Counted from the first letter of the stretch, positions 9,697 through 18,885 are shown. The stretch is 64,000 nucleotides of DNA from Psychroflexus montanilacus (GCF_020164535.1 NZ_JAIQZC010000001.1:310001-374000); one strand, 5' to 3'. Numbers and translations are program-made. The notes: generated by a model not told the origin, from the sequence alone.

Positions 9697-11052
9697 TTAT
9701 TTCATGTAGACCACTTTTCTATTGATGAATTCCATCATCCCGTCTTTGGAAAGTTCTCTGCCATAACCTGAAATTTTAGTTCCTCCAAAGGGTAATCTGG
9801 GGTCTGATTTCACCAATTCATTAATGAAAAGTGCACCATCACTTACCTTATCTGCATACTCTAAAACCTTTTTCGCATTTTTTGTAAACACACTCACCCC
9901 TAATCCAAATCTTGATTTTTCCGATAGCTCAAAAGCATGGTCAATAGATTTAGCTTTTACCATTGCCGCCAGAGGACCAAAGGTTTCCTCGTCAAATGCT
10001 GGCATGCCCTCAGTTACATTACCCAAAACAGTGGGCTCATGAAAACACTCTTTTTGTTTCCCGCCCAATAACAGTTCTGCTCCTTTTTGAATAGATTCCT
10101 GCACCTGCTTTTGAAGTTCTTCTGCGAGATCTTTTCTTGCTAGTGGCCCAACTTGTGTCTCCTCCAAAATGGGGTCTCCAGCTTTAAGTTTGCTTGCAGC
10201 TTCTATAAATTTGGTCACAAACTCATCGTAGACTGAGTCTATTATGATGAATCGCTTGGCAGCAATACAGCTTTGTCCGCTGTTCATCATTCTGGCTTTT
10301 ATGGCTGTTTCTACAGCCTGATCTACATCTGCATCTTCCAACACGATAAATGAGTTACTTCCTCCTAGCTCCAACAAGCTTTTCTTGATATATTTTCCTG
10401 CCAATTGTGCTACAGCAGAGCCAGCTTTTTCACTTCCTGTAAGAGTTATAGCTTGAACGGCATCATGAGAAATTACTGTTTCGGTTTCATCATGATGAAA
10501 GATTAAATTTTGAAACACAGCTTTTGGGTAGCCAGCTTTTAAGAATACTTCTTCAATCTTCTCAGCACAGCCAAATACATTGGAAGCATGCTTCAGCAAT
10601 CCTGTATTTCCAGAAGTTAAGGTGGGAGCTGCAAATCTAAACACCTGCCAAAAGGGGAAATTCCAAGGCATTACTGCAAACACTGTCCCAATAGGATCGT
10701 GTCGTACAAAACTTTTGGTAGCGTCGGTTTCTATTTGCTCTGGAGCTAGAAATTCTTCTGCATGTTCTGCATAATACTCACAAACCCAGGCACACTTTTC
10801 TATTTCAGCCCTGGATTCAGCAATAGGTTTTCCCATTTCTGAAGTGATAACTTTAGCGTATTCTTCTACATTGCCTCTAAGTATTTGGGCTACTCTTTTA
10901 AGAAGTCGAGTTCTTTCAGATAATGGCGTCTTTCTCCAATGTTTAAAGGCTTGAGAAGAATCTTTCAATTTTTGATTGAGCTCTTCGGAAGTAAGTGAGG
11001 TATATTCAGCGATATGAGTTCCATCATAGGGATTTTTGCTTTGAAATTTCAT
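9697..11052 (-). CDS. NAD(P)-dependent aldehyde dehydrogenase, succinate-semialdehyde dehydrogenase type
   Basis: This 451-residue enzyme oxidises an aldehyde to the carboxylic acid. The catalytic Cys is C262 in NSGQSCIAAKR and the general base Glu is E228 in LLELGGSN; the fold signature VMPWNFPFWQVFRF (127-140) is present. The short length, lacking the N-terminal extension of GabD, and the IAAKR sequence after the Cys match the Sad/YneI group, usually annotated as succinate-semialdehyde dehydrogenase. The natural substrate is inferred from that similarity only. A likely outer-membrane protein gene follows closely on the same strand; nothing in the context indicates a GABA pathway (no transaminase nearby). 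Confidence 0.9.
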   Translation of the reverse strand: MKFQSKNPYDGTHIAEYTSLTSEELNQKLKDSSQAFKHWRKTPLSERTRLLKRVAQILRGNVEEYAKVITSEMGKPIAESRAEIEKCAWVCEYYAEHAEEFLAPEQIETDATKSFVRHDPIGTVFAVMPWNFPFWQVFRFAAPTLTSGNTGLLKHASNVFGCAEKIEEVFLKAGYPKAVFQNLIFHHDETETVISHDAVQAITLTGSEKAGSAVAQLAGKYIKKSLLELGGSNSFIVLEDADVDQAVETAIKARMMNSGQSCIAAKRFIIIDSVYDEFVTKFIEAASKLKAGDPILEETQVGPLARKDLAEELQKQVQESIQKGAELLLGGKQKECFHEPTVLGNVTEGMPAFDEETFGPLAAMVKAKSIDHAFELSEKSRFGLGVSVFTKNAKKVLEYADKVSDGALFINELVKSDPRLPFGGTKISGYGRELSKDGMMEFINRKVVYMK

Positions 11053-11424
11053 TGGTTATAATTTTAAAAAATCATTCAATTTTGAAATATTTTCAACTTT
11101 GAATAAAAAGATTCGGTTGTTGAATGATTAAATTTATGACTTTATAGATGACCACACTTTTTTTAAAAGTCTTTTATGATTTCTTTGCACGTTTGAAGAT
11201 CGTATTGTTTGATTCTAGTAAGAAAAACTATCGCTTTAAATGAAAGCCATATTTGCAGTATTTTTTATGAATAAATCTCGAACATCAGATTTTAAGGGTA
11301 AAAAAAATTAACCATTAAAAACACTTGATCTAAAAATTAAACGTTGACGTATATAAAATATAAGTTAAGGGTTTATGTTTCTAAATCAAAAACTATATTT
11401 GCCATATTAATTATTAACCACTGG
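11053..11424. other. Divergent intergenic region upstream of the polysaccharide export genes
   Basis: This AT-rich 372-base gap separates the aldehyde dehydrogenase from the export operon. Apart from the promoter element at 11394-11401, I see no gene, hairpin or recognisable riboswitch. The in-frame TTG at 11344 lies upstream of that promoter and is not used as a start. Confidence 0.6.
11394..11401 (+). promoter_or_regulatory. Candidate -7 promoter element for the polysaccharide export operon
   Basis: TATATTTG matches TAnnTTTG exactly and ends 23 bases before the ATG at 11425. A partial -33 element (GTTTATG from 11371) lies about 19 bases upstream. This placement supports ATG 11425 as the start of the Wza-like gene. 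Confidence 0.6.
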
Positions 11425-12213
11425 ATGAAATTAACATCAATTATTATAGTCTTATTTGCCATTACCTCACTTAGCTCCTGCATAAGTACAAAGCGACTTA
11501 CTTACTTAGCAGAAGATAAGGAAACACAAATTGATAGCTTGATTAGCATTCAGGAAATGCAACCTCCTTACAGAGTTCAGATCAATGACTTACTTAGCAT
11601 AAGAGTAAAAGCTCTGGATCAGGAATTGACGAGTATGTTTAATCCTATTGGTGATGCTGAAAACTCTACGGCAACCACTGAAGAAAAGGCTTACTTTGAC
11701 GGATTTTTGGTCGACAGACACGGTGAAATAAGAATTCCTACCTTAGGAAGACTAAAGGTTATTGGACTTACCTTGGAAGAAATAAGACTGAAATTAGAAG
11801 AAAAGCTTCTAAATGAATATTTTAAATCTGAAGCGAATATTTTTATAACAGTAAAACTCGCAGGCTTGCGCTACACGACCTTAGGTGAGATAGGAACAGG
11901 CAGCCAGGTGATTTACAAGGAACAGGTTTCCATTATGGAGGCCATCGCAAACGCTGGCGACATCACCATTTACGGAGATAGGCGGAATATAAAAATTTTA
12001 AGGCAATACCCGGAAGGACAACGCATACACAGAGTTGACCTTACAAAAATTTCAGCAGTGAATTCACCGTTTTATTACATACAGCCCAACGATTTAATTA
12101 TAGTAGATCCTCTACCTCAAAAATCATTTGGTATTGGTGAAACTGGATTTGGAACTATAGCTACTGTTTTTTCATTATTAACAGGACTCACCATATTATT
12201 GATACGACTCTAG
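11425..12213 (+). CDS. wza: Polysaccharide export outer-membrane lipoprotein (Wza-like, SLBB domain)
   Basis: The product forms the outer-membrane part of a Wzx/Wzy-type capsule or exopolysaccharide exporter. From ATG 11425 it starts MKLTSIIIVLFAITSLSSC, a lipoprotein signal. It contains the Poly_export segment (PPYRVQINDLLSIRVKALD and FLVDRHGEIRIPTLGRLKVIG) followed by one SLBB-like domain, and ends with a hydrophobic C-terminal segment (ATVFSLLTGLTILLIRL). A longer frame from a TTG at 11344 adds residues without a signal peptide and starts upstream of the promoter, so I reject it. The stop codon directly abuts the ATG of the Wzc-like gene. Confidence 0.9.
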   Translation: MKLTSIIIVLFAITSLSSCISTKRLTYLAEDKETQIDSLISIQEMQPPYRVQINDLLSIRVKALDQELTSMFNPIGDAENSTATTEEKAYFDGFLVDRHGEIRIPTLGRLKVIGLTLEEIRLKLEEKLLNEYFKSEANIFITVKLAGLRYTTLGEIGTGSQVIYKEQVSIMEAIANAGDITIYGDRRNIKILRQYPEGQRIHRVDLTKISAVNSPFYYIQPNDLIIVDPLPQKSFGIGETGFGTIATVFSLLTGLTILLIRL

Positions 12214-14685
12214 ATGGATGAAGATTTCGAAATAAGCGAATCCAATGCCTACTTTGACTTTAAAGGATTTTTAGTCAAAATATTTAGCTACTGGTACTTG
12301 TTTGTCATCAGTATCCTCATAGGCTTGAGTATTGCCTATTTCATAAATGTAAGAAAGCAGCCTATTTATCAAATTGAGAGTTTGATAACCGTAAAGGATG
12401 ATCAAAATCCATTTTTCACTTCCAATACAAGTTTAACCTTCAACTGGGGAGGAGTTTCGGACAAAGTCAATACAACAGTCACAACCCTTAAGACCAGAAC
12501 GCACAACGAAAAAGTTGTGGACAGGCTGAGGTATTATATTCAATATTTTGAAGACGGCAAGTATCAAAAGGAAGATGCATACGGGAGGGTTCCATTTGTG
12601 GCTATAGAGGACAGCTTACAGTCACAGCTCATGGGGAGAAAAATGTCTGTTACTTTTTTGGATGAAGAGACATTTGAACTCAGCCTGACTTTTGAAGATG
12701 AAGAGCCAGGAAATCTTAATTATTTTAATTATTCAACAAAAGAACAGGAGAGTAAATACTCCGATAAAATTAATTATAAAGCTACATTTTCAACTTCAGA
12801 ATACGTTGACTCCCCTTACTTCAAAGGACGGATTTTGAGAAATACCATTCCAGTAAGAGAAAATAAACCTTATTATTTTCAATTTAACAATTATTATTCT
12901 ACTGTAAAGCAATTTCAGAATGTCAATGTAAGTCCAGAAAACAAAGGAAGTTCTATTTTGAAATTATCTCTGAATGGAAATAACAAGCAAAAACTGGTAG
13001 ATTATCTTAACAATACAGTCTATGTTCTTAGTGAAGACATGCTGAATAGAAAAAACCTGTTTGCAACTAAAACAATTCGTTTTATAGATAGCAGTCTTAC
13101 CGAAAAGTCCAAAGAATTAAAATCTGTGGAAGAGGAGTTAAATCAGTTCAAAATCAGTAATGATATTATTGATTTGACGGCAGAAAGCAGTGAAATAAGA
13201 CAGCGCCTTACTAATCTTGATCTTGAAAAAAATGAAATCCAAAGGCAGTTGGATTATTACAATAGACTGGAGCAGTACCTGAGAAGCAGACAAAATTACA
13301 CTGACGTCCCAGCCCCATCTGTAGCAGGAATCGATGAGCCAAGCATAAGTTCTGCAGTTGGAAAAATTGTAGCACTTTCAGAACAAAGGAGTAAATATTC
13401 CTATTCATTAAAGTCTGACGCACCAGTTTTTAATGATATAGATAGGCAAATCAACGCTACCAAGTCTGTACTTCTGGAGAATATCGATTCTTCTAAAGAA
13501 ATTCTTCAGGAACAGATAAGTACTGTCCGACAAAATGTTGCAGAACTGGAACGGCAAATAAGAAAACTGCCTAAAGAACAGCAGGATTTACTCAAAATTG
13601 AAAGACGCTATACCATAAGCGAAGAGACCTATAGTTTATTTTTAAGTAAACGTAACGAAGCAGGACTTATAAAAGCCGCCAATGTGAGTGATGTACAAAT
13701 CATAGACAAAGCTATGGACACTGGAGGTGGCAAAATAGGTCCAAACACAGAGCTTAATTACGTTATGGCCTTACTAATAGGCAGCTTTGTACCCTTGGTT
13801 TTTGTTTTTCTACTCGTATTTCTCGATAATAAAATCAATAACCCCAAAGACATCAACAAGTTATCCCCTATTCCTATTTTAGGAGTAGTTGGAAAAAGTA
13901 AAACCAGCAGTAACCTCGCTGTATTTTCAAAACCAAGATCTGCAATTGCTGAAAGCTTCAGAGGTTTGAGAACGAGTATGCAGTTTATTTTTAAGCAGAA
14001 GCATATTCAAGGAAATAAGACCATTCTTATCACTTCCTCTGTGAGTGGGGAGGGTAAAACATTTACAGGCATCAACATGGCTTCGGTGTTTTCCATGAGT
14101 GGTAAAAAAACTTTACTGATAGGCTTAGACCTTAGAAAACCCAAAATTTTTGAAGATTTTGATATTACTAATGATATTGGGGTGGTTAATTATTTAATTG
14201 ATCAAAGTTCTATAGAAGACATCATCCAAACCACAAAGTATGATAACTTAGATGTTATTGTTTCTGGACCTGTTCCACCAAACCCTTCCGAGCTTTTAAT
14301 GTCCGATAAAATGGATGTGTTGTTTGAAACTCTTAAAGAAAAGTATGACTGTATCATTATGGATACACCTCCAATTGGTCTGGTTTCCGATGCGCTGAAT
14401 CTTGGGAAATATGCAGATGCCTCACTTTATCTTTTGAGACAAAACTACACCAAAAAAGCCATGCTAAGTGTGATCAATGAAAAGTATGAAAAAGGTGAGG
14501 TGAAAAACATTAGTTTTGTTCTCAACTATTTTCAGCACAAGGCCAAGTATGGTTATGGATATAATTATGGCTATGGCTATGGTTATGGATACGGACGTTA
14601 CGGAAATGGATATTTACAACTTGAACATAAACATTCTCTAAGAAAACGAATCAAAAGAAAATTGAAGAAAATATTTAACGCATAA
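12214..14685 (+). CDS. wzc: Polysaccharide co-polymerase with bacterial tyrosine kinase domain (Wzc-like)
   Basis: The 823-residue inner-membrane protein controls chain length and export of a surface polysaccharide. The order is: an N-terminal membrane helix (SYWYLFVISILIGLSIAYF), the Wzz periplasmic domain with a long coiled coil (about 280-500), a second membrane helix (LNYVMALLIGSFVPLVFVFL), then a BY-kinase with Walker A SGEGKT near 610, Walker A-prime LLIGLDLRKP and Walker B CIIMDTPP. The C-terminus carries ten Tyr alternating with Gly between about 779 and 801, the autophosphorylation cluster typical of Wzc. It starts at the base after the Wza stop, so the two are translationally coupled. 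Confidence 0.93.
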   Translation: MDEDFEISESNAYFDFKGFLVKIFSYWYLFVISILIGLSIAYFINVRKQPIYQIESLITVKDDQNPFFTSNTSLTFNWGGVSDKVNTTVTTLKTRTHNEKVVDRLRYYIQYFEDGKYQKEDAYGRVPFVAIEDSLQSQLMGRKMSVTFLDEETFELSLTFEDEEPGNLNYFNYSTKEQESKYSDKINYKATFSTSEYVDSPYFKGRILRNTIPVRENKPYYFQFNNYYSTVKQFQNVNVSPENKGSSILKLSLNGNNKQKLVDYLNNTVYVLSEDMLNRKNLFATKTIRFIDSSLTEKSKELKSVEEELNQFKISNDIIDLTAESSEIRQRLTNLDLEKNEIQRQLDYYNRLEQYLRSRQNYTDVPAPSVAGIDEPSISSAVGKIVALSEQRSKYSYSLKSDAPVFNDIDRQINATKSVLLENIDSSKEILQEQISTVRQNVAELERQIRKLPKEQQDLLKIERRYTISEETYSLFLSKRNEAGLIKAANVSDVQIIDKAMDTGGGKIGPNTELNYVMALLIGSFVPLVFVFLLVFLDNKINNPKDINKLSPIPILGVVGKSKTSSNLAVFSKPRSAIAESFRGLRTSMQFIFKQKHIQGNKTILITSSVSGEGKTFTGINMASVFSMSGKKTLLIGLDLRKPKIFEDFDITNDIGVVNYLIDQSSIEDIIQTTKYDNLDVIVSGPVPPNPSELLMSDKMDVLFETLKEKYDCIIMDTPPIGLVSDALNLGKYADASLYLLRQNYTKKAMLSVINEKYEKGEVKNISFVLNYFQHKAKYGYGYNYGYGYGYGYGRYGNGYLQLEHKHSLRKRIKRKLKKIFNA

Positions 14686-14700
14686 CATTATCTCTCACTT

Positions 14701-15981
14701 ATGAGTCATCCTAAAATAGCAGTTATAGGCCTTGGATATGTAGGTTTACCACTTGCTGTAGCATTTGCAGAAAAATACCCAGTCATCGGTTTTGATATTA
14801 ACGAAGCTAGAGTCAAAGAACTGAATAACGGTACAGACCATACGCTGGAAGTTTCAGACAGCGACCTGAAAGCAGCTCTTACTGAAAATGAGACACCAGC
14901 TATGAAATTGTCTACTGATGCTGAGGACATGAAAGACGCTACAATTTTTATTGTGACCGTTCCTACTCCAACAGACAAAAATAGACAGCCGGTATTAACT
15001 CCTTTGATAAAGGCGAGCGAAACCATTGGAAAGCTATTGAAAGATGGAGACATAGTTATTTACGAATCTACAGTCTATCCAGGCGTTACTGAAGAAGTTT
15101 GTGTTCCTGTTTTGGAGCAGTACTCGGGTAAAATCTTCAATAAAGACTTTTTTGCAGGATATTCGCCAGAACGCATCAACCCCGGTGATAAATTGCATAC
15201 AGTGACAACTATATTAAAAGTGACTTCGGGTTCCACTCCTGAAATTGCCAAGAAAGTAGATGAATTATACGCGTCTGTTATCACGGCGGGAACTCACTTA
15301 GCCAGCAGCATAAAAGTGGCTGAAGCCGCTAAAGTAATTGAAAATTCTCAAAGAGATATCAATATTGCCTTCGTAAACGAATTATCTAAAATCTTCAGAC
15401 TTTTAGATATCGATACGAATGATGTCCTAGAAGCTGCAGCAACCAAATGGAATTTTACTAAATATACCCCAGGACTGGTGGGTGGGCATTGCATAGGTGT
15501 TGATCCTTACTATTTAGCTCAAAAAGCACTGGAAGTGGGCTACAACCCAGAGATCATATTATCAGGAAGACGGATGAATGACGGAATGGGCAAATATGTC
15601 GCCAATGAAGTCATCAAATTGATGCTCAACAAAGAAGCAAAGGTCAAAAACGGAAAGGCACTGGTCCTGGGAATTACCTTCAAAGAAAATTGTCCTGATA
15701 CTCGTAATACCAAAGCCATAGATGTGATCGAAGAACTGCAGACCTACAATATGCAGGTAGACGTATGCGATCCATGGGCCAATAAAGAAGAAGTGAAAGC
15801 ATTGTTTGATATTGAGATACTAAGATGTCATGAAATCAATAACACTTATGATAGTATTGTTTTAGCCGTTTCCCACAAGGAATTTTTAGAACTTGATTTT
15901 GATAAATTAAAAAATGAAAAGGCCGTTGTTTTTGACGTTAAATCCTTTTTACCAACCGACAAAATTGACGGTAGATTATGA
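14701..15981 (+). CDS. UDP-N-acetylhexosamine 6-dehydrogenase (WbpO/TviB type)
   Basis: This is a 426-residue nucleotide-sugar dehydrogenase that oxidises C6 of a UDP-HexNAc to the uronic acid. An N-terminal Rossmann motif IAVIGLGYVGLPLAVAF binds NAD, and the catalytic Cys is about residue 263 in GGHCIGVDPYYLAQKA; the central-domain motif KVIENSQRDINIAFVNE is present. The GHCIGVDPYYL form distinguishes the WbpO/TviB/WecC group from UDP-glucose dehydrogenase. With the adjacent epimerase it would give UDP-GalNAcA from UDP-GlcNAc, as in Vi antigen or Pseudomonas O6 synthesis; the order of the two steps (WbpP then WbpO, or TviB then TviC) cannot be decided from sequence. Confidence 0.9.
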   Translation: MSHPKIAVIGLGYVGLPLAVAFAEKYPVIGFDINEARVKELNNGTDHTLEVSDSDLKAALTENETPAMKLSTDAEDMKDATIFIVTVPTPTDKNRQPVLTPLIKASETIGKLLKDGDIVIYESTVYPGVTEEVCVPVLEQYSGKIFNKDFFAGYSPERINPGDKLHTVTTILKVTSGSTPEIAKKVDELYASVITAGTHLASSIKVAEAAKVIENSQRDINIAFVNELSKIFRLLDIDTNDVLEAAATKWNFTKYTPGLVGGHCIGVDPYYLAQKALEVGYNPEIILSGRRMNDGMGKYVANEVIKLMLNKEAKVKNGKALVLGITFKENCPDTRNTKAIDVIEELQTYNMQVDVCDPWANKEEVKALFDIEILRCHEINNTYDSIVLAVSHKEFLELDFDKLKNEKAVVFDVKSFLPTDKIDGRL

Positions 15982-16967
15982 TGTATTCTGAAGCTTATCA
16001 TGATAGCGATTTAAGTAAAGTAAGTTTTTTAGTTACCGGAGGTGCTGGTTTTATTGGATCCAATATAGTTGAATACCTCCTGAAATTTGATGCCAAAAAA
16101 GTTCGTGTCCTGGATAATCTATCCAATGGATATTTTGAAAATATTGCTGAATTTGAATCTGAGTCCAACTTTGAATTTCAACAAGGAGATATTAGAAACT
16201 TAGAAGATTGTGAAAAAGCTGTAGATGGGATAGATATAGTTTTACATCAGGCAGCACTGGGATCTGTTCCTCGCTCTATAGATGACCCTATAACAAGCAA
16301 TGAAGTAAATATCTCTGGATTTCTAAATATGCTGGTTGCCAGTAAAAATTCAAAAACCGTAAAGCGTATAGTTTACGCTGCTTCAAGCTCGACTTATGGA
16401 GATAGTCCTACTTTACCCAAAATTGAAGATCGTATAGGAAAACCCCTATCTCCCTACGCGGTCACCAAATATGTGAATGAACTCTATGCCGATGTATTTG
16501 CCAAAACTTACGGCATGGAAATAATAGGCTTGCGTTATTTTAACGTGTTTGGACCAAAACAAAGTCCTCAGGGAGCTTATGCAGCAGTTATTCCTCTGTT
16601 TATGCAAGCGCTAAAGGACAAAACTTCACCAACTATAAATGGTGACGGTGAGCAAACACGTGATTTTACTTTTGTAGAAAACGCCGTTCAGGCCAATATA
16701 AAAGCTGCTTTTGCGACTCAAAACGCCGTGAACCAGGTTTATAATGTAGCATTTGGAGAGCGCATCAGTCTAAATAAATTATGGAAATCATTACAGGATT
16801 CCTCCGGTATTCCCTTGGATGCTGTATATGGCCCTCCAAGACAGGGAGACGTAAGAGATTCTCTGGCTGATATTGACAAAGCCAAACAATTGATGATGTA
16901 CAATCCAAAATTTAATGTTCAAGAAGGTCTAAAAGTAACCTGGGATTATTTCAACAGAACAGTGTAG
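15978..16967 (+). CDS. NAD-dependent UDP-HexNAc 4-epimerase (WbpP/TviC type)
   Basis: A 329-residue short-chain dehydrogenase/reductase family epimerase. It has the GxxGxxG motif in VTGGAGFIGSNIVEYLL, the catalytic Ser and Thr in ASSSTYGDSPTLPK and the YxxxK motif in SPYAVTKYVNELYA. Length and motifs fit WbpP/TviC, which interconvert the gluco and galacto forms of UDP-GlcNAc or its uronate. Its ATG overlaps the dehydrogenase stop (ATGA), so it is coupled to that gene. It is the last gene of this short operon; no flippase, polymerase or glycosyltransferase follows, which means the rest of the pathway is encoded elsewhere. Confidence 0.9.
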   Translation: MMYSEAYHDSDLSKVSFLVTGGAGFIGSNIVEYLLKFDAKKVRVLDNLSNGYFENIAEFESESNFEFQQGDIRNLEDCEKAVDGIDIVLHQAALGSVPRSIDDPITSNEVNISGFLNMLVASKNSKTVKRIVYAASSSTYGDSPTLPKIEDRIGKPLSPYAVTKYVNELYADVFAKTYGMEIIGLRYFNVFGPKQSPQGAYAAVIPLFMQALKDKTSPTINGDGEQTRDFTFVENAVQANIKAAFATQNAVNQVYNVAFGERISLNKLWKSLQDSSGIPLDAVYGPPRQGDVRDSLADIDKAKQLMMYNPKFNVQEGLKVTWDYFNRTV

Positions 16968-16975
16968 AGACGGCA

Positions 16976-17003
16976 TAAAAAAACCTGCCATCTCTGGCAG
17001 GTT
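16976..17003 (-). terminator. Rho-independent terminator of the yceI operon
   Basis: A 9-base perfect stem (16982-16990 with 16995-17003, loop of four) reads on the minus strand as TGGCAGGTT followed by a run of T. On + the hairpin has no T run, so it mainly serves the MarR-nitroreductase-YceI operon. Confidence 0.85.
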
Positions 17004-17027
17004 CCTAATCAAATCAAAACTAATCAA

Positions 17028-17600
17028 CTAAAATTTTAAATTGATTGCGAGATTAAATTCATCGTAAATAGTGTTGTCTCCTAAGTTGTCAAAGAAAGAA
17101 CCAGAACCATATCTTACATTATATTTTGTTCTATCAATGGTAAGATTGGTTGTAGCAGAATTGTCATCCATTTTCAAATCGAATGCGATTGGGTTAGTTT
17201 TTCCTTTGATGGTTAAATCTCCTGAGATACCATAAATATCTCCTTTTTTAGCAACTGTAGTGATAACGAATTTTGCTGTTTTATGATTTTCAACACCAAA
17301 GAAATCATCAGATCTCAAATGACCCATCAATTTATCTCTGCTATCGCCTTCAAGATCGGTCACATCAATTGTGGTCATGTCTGCTGTAAATTCTCCCCCA
17401 GTCAATTCACCATCTTCCATTAGGAAAAATCCATCTTTAAGTTGAATATTCCCTTCATGTGATCCTGTTAATTTCTCACCTTCCCACTGGATAGTGCTTT
17501 CTTTTACATTTACTTTTTTCTTTTCGATGCTGTTGGTAAAAGCTACCAAAGTCAAAATTACTGTAGTGGCCAATGCACCTTTTAATAAATTCATTTTCAT
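17028..17600 (-). CDS. yceI: YceI family periplasmic lipid-binding protein
   Basis: The 190-residue protein has an N-terminal signal peptide (MKMNLLKGALATTVILTLVAF) and a YceI lipocalin-like barrel: VKESTIQWEGEKLTGSHEG, then MTTIDVTDLEGDS and the HLRSDDFFGVENHKTAKF segment, all characteristic. Family members bind isoprenoid or other amphiphilic chains and are often induced by base or oxidative stress. It is the last gene after a MarR regulator and a nitroreductase (29-base gap to the latter), followed by a terminator. That grouping suggests a quinone or stress role, which is inference. Confidence 0.93.
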   Translation of the reverse strand: MKMNLLKGALATTVILTLVAFTNSIEKKKVNVKESTIQWEGEKLTGSHEGNIQLKDGFFLMEDGELTGGEFTADMTTIDVTDLEGDSRDKLMGHLRSDDFFGVENHKTAKFVITTVAKKGDIYGISGDLTIKGKTNPIAFDLKMDDNSATTNLTIDRTKYNVRYGSGSFFDNLGDNTIYDEFNLAINLKF

Positions 17601-17629
17601 AGTATTGAATTTTAAATTAATGTTTGTAT

Positions 17630-18262
17630 TTAAATTATTGTGAATAGTTCTTCGTTTGATTTCCTTACTTTTTTAGCATCTTTCAACTGGTCTTTATCAC
17701 TTCTGTAACCAATAGTTGTAAGAGCAACAGATTTCAGATGTTTTGATTTCAAATCCAGTAATTCATCAAATTCATCAGGATTGAATCCTTCCATCGGACA
17801 AGTATCTATTTTTAACTCTGCGGCTGCAGATAGTAAATTACCAATCGCGATGTAAGCTTGTCTGGATGCCCATACTTCTTTCACTTCATCTGAAAAGGTA
17901 AGTACAGAATTTTTGATCATGTCTCTTAAGCCATCAAAAGCTTCCAGCGGTTGATTTCTGGTCTCGCTGTTAGTTTTGATAAACTCATCAAGATACTTTT
18001 CATCTACATTAGTATTATAAGCAAATACAAGCAGGTAAGAAGAATCTGTGATTTGTGGCTGACCAAACGCTGCTGGTTTCAATTTAGCCTTTACTTCAGG
18101 ATCTTTGATCACAATAACCTCATAAGGCTGTAATCCATATGAAGAAGCTGAGAGTCTTATCGCTTCTAGTAGAGTTTCTAGATCTTCTTCAGATACTTTA
18201 CGTTCTGGATCAAATTGTTTTGTGGCGTAACGCCAGTGTAATTTTTCAATGTAATTATGCAT
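17630..18262 (-). CDS. NAD(P)H-dependent nitroreductase family oxidoreductase (NfsB-like)
   Basis: A 210-residue FMN enzyme of the nitroreductase superfamily. Visible features are the N-terminal substrate/FMN segment HWRYATKQFDPERKVSEED, the FMN-contacting SASSYGLQPYEVIVI, and the C-terminal region DTCPMEGFNPDEFDELLDL that matches NfsB-type dihydropteridine reductase/nitroreductases. These reduce quinones and nitroaromatics with NAD(P)H. Its start overlaps the end of the MarR-type regulator by 8 bases, so it is translated from the same message and probably controlled by that regulator. The natural substrate is unknown. Confidence 0.9.
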   Translation of the reverse strand: MHNYIEKLHWRYATKQFDPERKVSEEDLETLLEAIRLSASSYGLQPYEVIVIKDPEVKAKLKPAAFGQPQITDSSYLLVFAYNTNVDEKYLDEFIKTNSETRNQPLEAFDGLRDMIKNSVLTFSDEVKEVWASRQAYIAIGNLLSAAAELKIDTCPMEGFNPDEFDELLDLKSKHLKSVALTTIGYRSDKDQLKDAKKVRKSNEELFTII

Positions 18263-18719
18263 AGGTTTTAGTTCTAAGTTTATTTAATAAATGATTTAAA
18301 TGTTCGAGTTCCTGGTGGGAAAGGTTATTGGTTATTTTGGATTCTGCTTCATCTACCGCAACATTAATGACATCCAATGCTTTTATGCCCTCTTCCGTTA
18401 TGGTTATATCCACCTTACGACGATTGGATTCACACTGCTCTCTTTGCACGTAATTTTTCTTAATCAGTTTATCCACCAGACGAGTTGTGTTACTCATTTT
18501 ACTGATCATCCGTTCCTGTATGGTCTGTAAAGTAGATGGAGTGCCTTTCATCCCTTTCAAAATTCTTAACACATTGAATTGCTGAGTCGATATATCAAAA
18601 GGCTTTAGGATAGATGTAATTTCATCATTTATCCAATTACCTGTATACATGAGGTTAAGCAATGCTTTCTTACACTCAGGTAATTTTTTAGTAATTTTTA
18701 ATTCCTTTTCGATAATCAT
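18255..18719 (-). CDS. MarR family transcriptional regulator
   Basis: The 154-residue protein is a winged-helix MarR regulator: recognition region STLQTIQERMISKMSNTTRLVDKLIKKNYVQREQ and wing ESNRRKVDITITEEGIKAL are typical. It is first in an operon with a nitroreductase (8-base overlap) and YceI, and likely represses this operon in response to a small oxidant or phenolic ligand. A -7 promoter element at 18742-18749 on the minus strand is followed by a short palindrome ACAATTGT at 18726-18733 just before the start, a plausible autoregulatory operator. No conserved redox cysteine pair is evident. Confidence 0.93.
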   Translation of the reverse strand: MIIEKELKITKKLPECKKALLNLMYTGNWINDEITSILKPFDISTQQFNVLRILKGMKGTPSTLQTIQERMISKMSNTTRLVDKLIKKNYVQREQCESNRRKVDITITEEGIKALDVINVAVDEAESKITNNLSHQELEHLNHLLNKLRTKTYA

Positions 18720-18725
18720 GTACTT

Positions 18726-18749
18726 ACAATTGTTGTTGGTACAAATGTA
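18726..18749 (-). promoter_or_regulatory. Candidate promoter and operator of the MarR operon
   Basis: On the minus strand, TACATTTG (complement of 18742-18749) fits TAnnTTTG. Between it and the start codon is the perfect palindrome ACAATTGT (18726-18733), a possible MarR operator. Confidence 0.5.
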
Positions 18750-18865
18750 TGTGATAAGTTGATTTCGAAATTTAAAATCTTTGTTAAACTTTCAAACCCA
18801 AAAAATCAATAAGAGAATTGATCTAAAATCTGACTAGCTGTTAGGATTATTGTATTTTTACGATT

Positions 18866-18873
18866 TAATTTTG
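18866..18873 (+). promoter_or_regulatory. Candidate -7 element for the rhodanese pair
   Basis: TAATTTTG matches the Bacteroidota -7 consensus and ends 12 bases before the start of the first rhodanese gene, implying a very short leader. No clear -33 element. Confidence 0.45.
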
Positions 18874-18885
18874 TAAAAAAACTTT

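Noticed and set aside
11344-11424. N-terminal extension of the Wza-like gene from a TTG
   Set aside because: It lies upstream of the promoter element at 11394 and hides the lipoprotein signal that begins at 11425.
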